Source: Mariaggregatimicrobium sp964498785 (GTDB taxonomy: Bacteria > Zhuqueibacterota > Zhuqueibacteria > Thermofontimicrobiales > Thiofontviventaceae). From it: a stretch of DNA of 53,088 nt. Position 1 is the first letter of the stretch. Each line of letters opens with the position of its first letter. The notes beneath the pieces were generated by a model. It was not told where the DNA came from and did no database searches. It saw only the letters and a list, made by a program, of their open reading frames with translations. Shown piece by piece: positions 48,401 through 53,088 of the stretch. Where the stretch lies: positions 1 through 53,088 of the forward strand of contig CAZCJL010000040.1 of the NCBI GenBank assembly GCA_964498785.1, given 5' to 3'. The position numbers and the translations under genes are program-made.

Positions 48401-50126
48401 CCCAGCCGGAATTTGTTTTGTAAATATAATATAAATCATAATAATTATCACCGCGATAAATGCGATATGCAATATGTGGAAAACCATGACTGTCAACAGC
48501 GATAGAACCGCCAAAACGCATCATGCCCTGATCATTGGAGGCGCCGGGGACAGTTTCTTCATGAATGACCTGTCCTCTGCTGTTCAACTGGATGTAGGTC
48601 ACTCCGTTTTTCATAACTAAAACGTGCAAATTGCCAGTTGCCCGATGAATATCAAAATCAGGTGTATCACCGCTTGAAATATGAATTTCATCGCCCCATT
48701 CTGTTGAAACAGAAGAACCGATTACTGCGGTCGTTTGATTTGAATGCGACTGGCCCGATGAATCCTCTACTGTCAATGTGATGTTATATACACCTGTCTC
48801 TGCATACGTATGATTTACTTGTATCCCGTTGCCAGTTGCACCATCACCAAAATCCCAGTCAAACGATACAATACCAGCATCATCGGAAGAATTACTGCCG
48901 TCAAATAAAATGGATTCATTGGGTTGACCGCTATAAGGCCCGCCGGCGTCAGCAGTTGGTTGTTGATCCGTTGGATTGTTACTATGTGTGCGCAACTTGA
49001 TACCATTTGACGGATATACGAGATAGAAGGTATTTCCATGCGCTCTGATGAGTTGCTTGTTTCTGCCCTCCATTCCGCCGACATTGTTGGCAATTATTTC
49101 TCGTTCTTGCCAGTGCTGGCCGCCATCCAGAGAAATCGTGGTATAAAGATCGCCACCGTCAGTGTCGGTATATGCAAGCATGACCGTTTGTCCGTTTGCA
49201 GATGCCGCAAGCGACGCGATTCCCTGATCCTGTTTCCAGGGCAAACAATCTCCCTGCTCGGTAACCGCCAAATCACGCACATTTGATCCGTTTTGCCAAC
49301 GATTGTAACGAACGGATGGCGTGCTATTCACGTCTCTGTCTTTACCTGCTCCATAGCAAATATGCACATTTCCGCTGTGATCAACAAAAAGATCCGGGCT
49401 TCCGTTGCGATCAATTGCAGCGGAGTCGTGAATGTCACCAACATACTGGATCGAATTTCCACCATCTGTCGAGCGCCAATAGGAAACAGGGCCACCATTC
49501 GGATCAGGACAACCGATAATAACATGAACATTGTCTCCGTCACTGGCATCAATTTCAACCCGGTCATCTGCCCGATATTTGGTCAGACCAGTATGGCGCT
49601 TTGTAATACTTCCGTTCTCAATGCGAAAATAAGAGACCGGGCCCCATACATTATCGCCAATCGCCGAACCATATACACCATGCACGCGGTTTTGGTTATC
49701 CACATCAATCCGAACCATATAACCGCGTTTTACGTCTTCGGCAATCAGCAACGGACTGCTCCAACCGCTTTGATCTTTGAAGGTATAATAAATATCGTAA
49801 ATATGATTCCCATTATCAGTTCGATAACACACATGAGGATTTCCGTATGTATCAACAGAAACTGCAGTTCCAAACGCGCCGGCCCCTGGAATTCCAAGTG
49901 TGTTGGGTACGCGTTCCTGATTTATGATTGTTCCGTTTGGATTCATTTCGGTGTAAATCACCCCATTATTCATGGCCGTGATATGCAAATGTCCGGTAGA
50001 AGGATCAACGTCTAAGTCAGGTCCATCTCCGGCAGAAACCGATGTTTCATTACTCCAGTTCGCTTGTGCCGAAGTCACAAGCAAAAATAACATTAACGTC
50101 AATAGTGTAAATTTCATTATGCGCAT
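42477..50126 (-). CDS. giant secreted multi-domain protein: sialidase-like propellers, PKD, five malectin and BACON-like domains, sorting tail
   Basis: A 2549-residue exported protein with a signal peptide (TLLTLMLFLLVTSAQA). Residues about 25-385 and 475-850 are two related beta-propeller-like regions with repeated VDxxGxxHICY motifs, separated by a PKD domain (about 389-455; FDWDFGDG). From about 860 on, BACON-like Ig modules (NFGTxxTxDTLxVxNSG) alternate with five malectin domains starting near residues 945, 1304, 1664, 2019 and 2280, each with RINCGG/RVNCGG and a HFAEIY block. The tail (about 2455-2549) is a sorting module (LWHNYPNPFNNSTK, MNMILLK). Malectin binds oligosaccharides, so a surface adhesin or glycan-binding role is inferred. 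Two units are almost identical at DNA level. GAGGGA precedes the first ATG. It has its own terminator and is probably monocistronic. Confidence 0.92.
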   Translation of the reverse strand: MRIMKFTLLTLMLFLLVTSAQANWSNETSVSAGDGPDLDVDPSTGHLHITAMNNGVIYTEMNPNGTIINQERVPNTLGIPGAGAFGTAVSVDTYGNPHVCYRTDNGNHIYDIYYTFKDQSGWSSPLLIAEDVKRGYMVRIDVDNQNRVHGVYGSAIGDNVWGPVSYFRIENGSITKRHTGLTKYRADDRVEIDASDGDNVHVIIGCPDPNGGPVSYWRSTDGGNSIQYVGDIHDSAAIDRNGSPDLFVDHSGNVHICYGAGKDRDVNSTPSVRYNRWQNGSNVRDLAVTEQGDCLPWKQDQGIASLAASANGQTVMLAYTDTDGGDLYTTISLDGGQHWQEREIIANNVGGMEGRNKQLIRAHGNTFYLVYPSNGIKLRTHSNNPTDQQPTADAGGPYSGQPNESILFDGSNSSDDAGIVSFDWDFGDGATGNGIQVNHTYAETGVYNITLTVEDSSGQSHSNQTTAVIGSSVSTEWGDEIHISSGDTPDFDIHRATGNLHVLVMKNGVTYIQLNSRGQVIHEETVPGASNDQGMMRFGGSIAVDSHGFPHIAYRIYRGDNYYDLYYIYKTNSGWASSIKIADRVLRGYVVRLAIDGADRVYFCHSSVTNRTTNTGPVNLHVYQNGQKLFEQTNIDQTRGDERYELDVSENGIVDLVAGDLSYPSQGGPLYYWRSSSVGGQLQYLGDQHHTNARGANGSPDVFVDALNNTHICYGVEMDQSIGNKPSLRYLRMENGSKVKDVRVTADNELSTWKFSIGLGSVAASADGQTIVSSYTQTEDGDLYARISQDGGNTWGNREKLSGGWHSAEARNKHLIRANGNAFYLIYPRDGIKLRILGNPQAAQPFLVVNPDELDFSNTQTELSFTVKNSGGSTLSWNSGSANASWVTNIQPTGSDLGSGQEVQVAVTVDRAGLADGSYETILPISSNGGDTDVTLRMTAGGPTAWRINCGGAAYTDGDGHNWSEDQAYTAGSFGFVGGNTYRTSDAIGGTNSDPLFQSERYGMNAYRFDVPDGDFQINLHFAEIYNQASNRRIFSVSLEGTPIIENLDIYNDAGHDQALSYSFSTRETGISINDNRIDLAFNNIKDLAKISAIEITTLEESGPLFSVNPGQSDFGTLKTVDTLTVSNPGDATLNWQADQPTADWITNVRPTNGSINQGQSSPVVVTISRNGMNDGTYSASIPFSSNGGDKNVTVQMEVRQPVAILTVQPTDLNYGQFTETLTTTVINSGDLDLTWTAETTGRPFWVTSVNPENDTVPPGDSTVVAIAVSRDGLADGNHSGSIQISSNGGNDEVTLSITAGSKTTWRINCGGNAYTDGNGKDFDADQAYSAGGYGYVGGNTYTTGDNINGTSDQPLFRSERYAMQSYRFDVPNGDYNVTLHFAEIYSKRRNQRVFSTTLEGTTILNQLDLFAEAGHDVAYSRTFGTRELGLTINDNRIDLDFQNIRDVAKISAIEITSQAPPGPQLAVSPMSLNFGTMVTLDTLNVTNSGEAVLNWQADQPTADWITNVQPTNGSINPGQSTPVVVTISRNGMNDGTYSASIPFSSNGGDKNVTVQMEVRQPVAILTVQPTDLNYGQFTETLTTTVINSGDLDLTWTAETTGRPFWVTSVNPENDTVPPGDSTVVAIAVSRDGLADGNHSGSIQISSNGGNDEVTLSITAGSKTTWRINCGGNAYTDGNGKDFDADQAYSAGGYGYVGGNRYTTTSSISGTTDDPLFQSERYNPDAYRFDVPNGDYDITLHFAEIYYKASGRRVMSIFLEGRNILNQLDLYQAAGYNAAYTQHFSTHDLGLTVDDNRIDIEFTDIKDVAKISAIEITPAAAPGPELSVDPVALNFGSAKTTDTLLVKNSGQDTLYWDIGDLDHDWVTIVQPLSGQLTAGNSQKVAVIISREGYSDGSYQSALPVLSNDRNINVTLTMDVRQPEANMVVDQTTLNYGYFHDSLRVTIRNTGDLDLDWHVPDTSAAAWVILSKTAGTIPVLDSTNISIYVQRNGLAEGDYTDDIKIISNGGNEELTVSMHAGDLRVNCGGSEYIDGSGKKWFADRAYSVDGFGYVGGNHYITTDAISGTDNDPLYQSERYGMVSYRFHVPSNNDYDITLHFAETYHQANGRRVMSVSVEGNKIITDLDIFNEVGHDYALSYSFSTTELGIPITDGKIDLDFAASKDSPKISAIEISSAKPNGPRLASSVNVLDFGQSADSLSFTISNDGDSTLLWEANAGSLPEWVQFLDDTSGSLSAKASNELRVKVDRNGLEDGSYESVLNIYSTGGQVRVTIKMQIGGPMVWRVNCGGDDYTDNLGKEWAADQQFSEGSFGAIGGNTYSTNDRIYDTNADELFQSERYGMSSYRFSVPEGHYMVILHFAEIYYKARNRRVFSMQLEDQNLVQNFDIYTEAGHDVALSLSFNTMELGIPVTDGYLDLSFIVQKDAAKISAIEIERIASTQFANNAGTENSKASLNIPTEFKLWHNYPNPFNNSTKIRFDLPEKSHVRLIIYNIVGQEVITLVNNWMPVGTHNINWDGRDKYQLSVPSGVYICRIVTDQYTRTMNMILLK
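45028..45646. repeat. direct repeat copy B inside the malectin gene
   Basis: Identical to 46108-46642 for about 535 bases, then three differences near the right end, after which the copies diverge. Offset is 1080 bases (360 codons), one BACON-BACON-malectin unit. The differences I see all change the residue (R/Q, Q/P, S/T). Confidence 0.9.
46108..46726. repeat. direct repeat copy A inside the malectin gene
   Basis: Partner of 45028-45646. The repeat covers the end of one BACON-like module, a complete second one and the first part of a malectin domain, while the remaining malectin sequence of the two units has diverged. This points to recent duplication or gene conversion limited to this block. 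Confidence 0.9.
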
Positions 50127-50207
50127 TTTGATCGTCCCTCTTATTTAATTAATAATATAATTATGTGAATTAAAGAATTATGGGGGAATAATATTTATTA
50201 ACAATTA

Positions 50208-50235
50208 TTATACCATGTATTAACAAATAGTAAAA
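50208..50235 (-). promoter_or_regulatory. candidate sigma70-like promoter for the giant malectin gene
   Basis: On the minus strand TTTACT, a 16-base spacer and TATAAT lie about 80 bases ahead of the ATG at 50126. The region 50127-50460 is very AT-rich and otherwise shows no gene, so chance is possible. Confidence 0.3.
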
Positions 50236-50460
50236 TAATAATATCAATAATAAACAAATAGTTACGGTGATGATGGTGGATAGCTTATAAATATACAATG
50301 TATAACACTGATACAGGTGTCTCAGAAGGGAAAAATATATTATTATTTTTTTCATGATGCGAAACGAATTTCACGAGATCCAAAATAAATATTGAAATTT
50401 AGCGTATTATTATTATATTAGCTGTACATTGACATAATTATTTATCCTGAAAAATTCATA

Positions 50461-50601
50461 GCCACAGAGGCTCAAAGTACACAGCGTTTTTATTTTCAAA
50501 ACGTTACGCAAACAATAGTAACTCGTATTTTTCTTAACTCAGGTTAAAAAGCAATATGCACGCAAGTTGTTGTTTCTCTGTGACCTCTGCGCTTCTGTGG
50601 C
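50461..50601. repeat. 141-bp element with CCACAGAG-type terminal inverted repeats
   Basis: GCCACAGAGGCTCAAAGTAC at the left end is matched by GCCACAGAAGCGCAGAGGTC as the reverse complement of the right end. This CCACAGAG...CACAGAG sequence is a familiar dispersed intergenic repeat in bacteria. It has no coding content. A related arm occurs at 52961-52989. Confidence 0.6.
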
Positions 50602-50664
50602 ACGTTTTGTGAATAATGCAGGTTATGGGTTTTCATTTGAAAAAAGGCAAAAATAATTAAATTT

Positions 50665-51612
50665 ATGGAAACAGGAAAACATACGACAAGCGGGCGCTGG
50701 AAATTGGGTTTTGCATTATCATTACTTACTGCTTTATTGTGGGGTCTGCTCCCCATTGCATTAAAAGGTTTGTTGGATCAAATGGATCCGGTGACAATTA
50801 CCTGGTATCGATTTTTACTGGCGGCGTTTCTGTTAGCGGCATTTGTATTCAGAAAAGGGGGAATCCCGAAGTTTTATAAAATTCGTGGTACCGTTGCTTT
50901 CTTGCTAAGCGTGGCCGGGGTGAGCCTTTACGGAAATTATATCCTTTTTTTATTAGGACTGAATTATGTAACTCCCGGAGTTTCTCAAATTGTTATCCAA
51001 CTTGCCCCGGTGTTTATGTTACTGGGCGGATTGATTTTTTTCCGGGAACGTTTCAGCATAATACAGTGGGCTGGATTGGCAATTTTATTTGCAGGCATGA
51101 TATTATTTTTTAATAAACGGATGAATGAATTATTGTCACAATTTTCTGATTACACGCACGGAGTATTATTAATTGTTACTGCAGCGGTTATCTGGGCATT
51201 TTATGGATTAGCACAAAAACAGTTATTACGAACATTCCCCTCTGAGATCATCATGTTATTTATCTATTTTGCCGGAATTTTTGTACTTCTGCCCGGGTCT
51301 AATCCTTTACAATTAATTCATTTAAGCGCCTTGCAAATCGGGTTATTAATTTTTTGTGGGTTGAATACGCTGTTCGCTTACGGAAGCTTTGCAGAGGCGC
51401 TTGATCACTGGGAAGCGTCTCGTATTAGTGCGGTTCTTGCAACAACGCCAATTATCACAATTCTTGCAATGAAAATCGGATTTTGCTTTTTCCCGAAATT
51501 TATTCAACCAGAACAATTAAATCTCTGGAGCGTTATTGGGGCATTAATGGTAGTCGGTGGATCCATGATTAGTGCGTTATACCAGCATCGGAAAAATGAA
51601 TCAATTTCTTAA
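50665..51612 (+). CDS. EamA/DMT-family membrane transporter
   Basis: A 315-residue inner-membrane protein with about ten hydrophobic helices in two homologous EamA halves. The first half opens LLTALLWGLLPIALKGLLDQMDPVTITWYRF, a typical start for the family, and contains GVSQIVIQLAPVFMLLGGLIFFRER; the second half has AAVIWAFYGLAQKQLL and closes with ALMVVGGSMI. Members export metabolites or amino acids, but the substrate is not predictable. It is the only plus-strand gene group in the right part of the window and overlaps the next small gene by 17 bases. Confidence 0.9.
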   Translation: METGKHTTSGRWKLGFALSLLTALLWGLLPIALKGLLDQMDPVTITWYRFLLAAFLLAAFVFRKGGIPKFYKIRGTVAFLLSVAGVSLYGNYILFLLGLNYVTPGVSQIVIQLAPVFMLLGGLIFFRERFSIIQWAGLAILFAGMILFFNKRMNELLSQFSDYTHGVLLIVTAAVIWAFYGLAQKQLLRTFPSEIIMLFIYFAGIFVLLPGSNPLQLIHLSALQIGLLIFCGLNTLFAYGSFAEALDHWEASRISAVLATTPIITILAMKIGFCFFPKFIQPEQLNLWSVIGALMVVGGSMISALYQHRKNESIS

Positions 51613-51913
51613 TATAAATTTTATCTGCTTCATGCTGTTGCCCTTTCTCCTCATAAGTCAGGATATCTATTCGGATTTCACAGATTCGGACTGGGTGAAT
51701 CAGAGCTTGGAATCAGAATTATTTGATGTTAACGAATTGAAATTAGATAGACTGTTATGGAGTAACAACGAGTTGCTGGAAGATTCTCTGTTTTCTCAAC
51801 AAATAGTTGAAATTAAGTCCCGGGCTTCAAATTTTACAAAGGATGAAAAATATGGCGAGGCGAATATTTTGCTGGAATCGGCAATCGATCTGATTATCTC
51901 CATACGAGAATAA
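51596..51913 (+). CDS. small putative secreted protein overlapping the EamA gene
   Basis: A 105-residue protein. The ATG at 51596 is chosen because it gives a signal-peptide-like start (MNQFLNINFICFMLLPFLLIS); an in-frame ATG 24 bases earlier would precede the hydrophobic stretch by a polar octapeptide. The mature part is acidic and helical with EANILLESAIDLI resembling a TPR-type helix pair. No family recognised. It overlaps the EamA end by 17 bases, so it is probably translated from the same transcript. Confidence 0.6.
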   Translation: MNQFLNINFICFMLLPFLLISQDIYSDFTDSDWVNQSLESELFDVNELKLDRLLWSNNELLEDSLFSQQIVEIKSRASNFTKDEKYGEANILLESAIDLIISIRE

Positions 51914-51972
51914 CAGCGATACACGCAGCACGATGCTGGGTCTGGAACTCACCTGTAATTTTTGAATACGAT

Positions 51973-52884
51973 TTAAAATAGATTTTCTTCTCTTGTATAA
52001 TCCCGAATTGCCCCGACAGTCATCGGAGAAATTGGTTTGATCAGATGTGTGATCGATCCCATTATTTCAGGGAAAATGTGTACTTTACAAATAACCTCGA
52101 CAGTGACGTTTGTTTGAGGATGCCTATGCATGTATTGTGTGGAGAACAGAAAATTTGCCATTTGGGGATTAGGATTGATGATAGCCGTCACCTGAGCGCC
52201 CTGTTTTATGAGCTCCTGCTTAAAAATATTCGCAGCGTAGCCATAATGGGTGCACACAAGCGCAGCGATCAGTGGTCGATTCCTGTTTTTGCGCGCGGTA
52301 AGTGCTGCCGCAATTTTTTGGGATATCCGCTTTCGGGTATCAGGAGAGTTGGTTCCTTCCTCAATCAAATCTGCCAGATCTCCGCAGGCAATACCGTAAA
52401 TACTATTTTCTGGCACTCCTGCCGCGATTAGCGCTTTTTTGTGGGATTCGAGCGAAATTGTGGTTTGCGTTCCAAATAAAATGACATCTGCGTCTGTAGT
52501 ATTTTTTAGCATAGCCAGAATCATATCCACACCGGTTTTTACAATGCCAACCACCGGAATCTGTGTTTTTGCAGAAAACGGAGTTTCGGGGTAGACCACG
52601 GATAAAGTATTGCAGCCGATCAAAATCAGGTCTGGTTGGTAGCGAGAAGCCATGCTTTCTAATGCACTGTTAAATATCCGTATTTTTTCCTGATGATCAT
52701 TGATTACATTATAGCCGCTTTTGTTATCAAAGGATGCGTTAAAAAAGATTATCCGGGCAGAACGAAAAATCACACTCCTTTTTAACCGTTCTACAATATC
52801 TGCTGTAATTGAAAGACCGCCAAGCCCGGAATCAGTTACCACTATTGTGATGTCTTCTTTTTTAAATAGATTATTAAGGATCAT
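51973..52884 (-). CDS. murI: glutamate racemase (MurI) family protein
   Basis: A 303-residue Asp/Glu racemase-type protein expected to make D-glutamate for peptidoglycan. VTDSGLGGLS near residue 15 carries the Asp-Ser pair, IGCNTLS near 95 the first catalytic Cys, and ALVCTHYGY near 210 the second Cys with its His. It is about 35 residues longer than typical MurI, and the usual late DS motif reads NPNPQMA, so a different amino-acid substrate is possible. The ATG at 52884 is preferred over a TTG at 52905 because the family starts just after it and the TTG sits inside a promoter-like sequence on the other strand. Confidence 0.75.
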   Translation of the reverse strand: MILNNLFKKEDITIVVTDSGLGGLSITADIVERLKRSVIFRSARIIFFNASFDNKSGYNVINDHQEKIRIFNSALESMASRYQPDLILIGCNTLSVVYPETPFSAKTQIPVVGIVKTGVDMILAMLKNTTDADVILFGTQTTISLESHKKALIAAGVPENSIYGIACGDLADLIEEGTNSPDTRKRISQKIAAALTARKNRNRPLIAALVCTHYGYAANIFKQELIKQGAQVTAIINPNPQMANFLFSTQYMHRHPQTNVTVEVICKVHIFPEIMGSITHLIKPISPMTVGAIRDYTREENLF

Positions 52885-52898
52885 TTTATAAATTTCGC

Positions 52899-52927
52899 TT
52901 GACAAAAAATATCAGGTCACTTATATT
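52899..52927 (+). promoter_or_regulatory. near-consensus sigma70 promoter pointing out of the window
   Basis: TTGACA (52899-52904), a 17-base spacer and TATATT (52922-52927) match the consensus closely. It is divergent to the racemase gene and begins 15 bases upstream of that gene's preferred start. Whatever it drives lies to the right of 52935 and is not in the window. Confidence 0.55.
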
Positions 52928-52960
52928 GTTTAATAGTTACTGTTCAGGTATTGAAAAATT

Positions 52961-52989
52961 GCCATAGAGACACAGAGTGCACAGAGAAA
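52961..52989. repeat. CCACAGAG-type repeat arm
   Basis: GCCATAGAGACACAGAGTGC followed by ACAGAGAAA is related to the arms of the element at 50461-50601. Its partner arm, if present, is outside the window. Confidence 0.5.
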
Positions 52990-53088
52990 AATAAGCTTAA
53001 AAATCATTGTTTCTGGCAGCAGAATTAATTTTATTTTTAAAGTGATATTGTATCCGCTCAAAAATTGAGGGTAATGAGTGTCATGCCC

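Noticed and set aside
49293..50015. 240-codon plus-strand reading frame
   Set aside because: Antisense to the propeller region of the malectin gene, whose reading frame is clearly the coding one; repeated low-complexity Ile/Asn pattern mirrors codon usage of the sense gene.
42477..50126. CRISPR or tandem DNA repeat array in the malectin region
   Set aside because: The repeats are protein domains of about 360 codons, not short repeat-spacer units; no CRISPR array was seen anywhere in the window.

Overview
The window looks like a chromosomal segment from a member of the Fibrobacteres-Chlorobi-Bacteroidetes (FCB) side of the tree, most likely a Calditrichota/KSB1-type bacterium. Four genes or gene remnants end in the C-terminal sorting module typical of type IX-secreted proteins of these phyla (a YPNPFN motif, then a short beta domain ending in a basic/hydrophobic tail). 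Many genes lack a clear Shine-Dalgarno (SD) sequence, and there are malectin/PKD adhesin-like giants, a TamA/TamB pair and several dispersed palindromic repeats. The lineage is inferred from protein character only; no rRNA or tRNA gene was seen.

Region 1 (1-13.3 kb, plus strand). Three paralogous proteins carry only the N-terminal ATP-grasp (PEP/pyruvate-binding) domain of PEP synthase/pyruvate phosphate dikinase, without the phosphohistidine and TIM-barrel domains. They are interleaved with a receiver-domain protein, two unrelated glutamate dehydrogenases (a 115-kDa-class enzyme and a classical 430-residue enzyme) and, on the minus strand, a small Pro/Gly-rich protein with its own terminator. 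The third ATP-grasp protein has an N-terminal GAF-like sensor domain and a C-terminal nucleotidyltransferase. I read this as an uncharacterised signalling/metabolic module around carbon-nitrogen balance, and it is my main candidate for a new system.

Region 2 (13.6-32 kb, minus strand). A tight run tamB-tamA-ClC-ktrB-ktrA-lon combines outer-membrane biogenesis, chloride and potassium transport and proteolysis. The ktrB start is unusual: its conserved N-terminus reaches back almost to the ClC stop codon, in the same frame, with no ATG/GTG/TTG available. Upstream lie a MinD-like ATPase with a GYF_2-type N-terminus, then a three-gene unit: DUF2279 envelope protein, metallo-beta-lactamase (MBL)-fold nuclease-like protein, and a DinG/XPD helicase fused to a JAMM/RadC-like metalloprotease domain.

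Region 3 (32-50 kb, minus strand). This is an accessory, secretion-oriented region. It holds a subtilase broken by one frameshift and one stop codon, a small sorting-domain protein preceded by a 16-residue leader ORF, an orphan sorting-domain remnant, a CehA-like PHP (metal-dependent phosphoesterase family) hydrolase, a MITE-like element, a radical SAM/glycosyltransferase/DUF3108 cluster, and a 2549-residue secreted protein with five malectin domains and a very recent internal duplication.

Region 4 (50-53 kb). An EamA transporter, a small putative secreted protein and a MurI-type racemase lie between copies of a dispersed repeat; a strong sigma70-like promoter points out of the right end.
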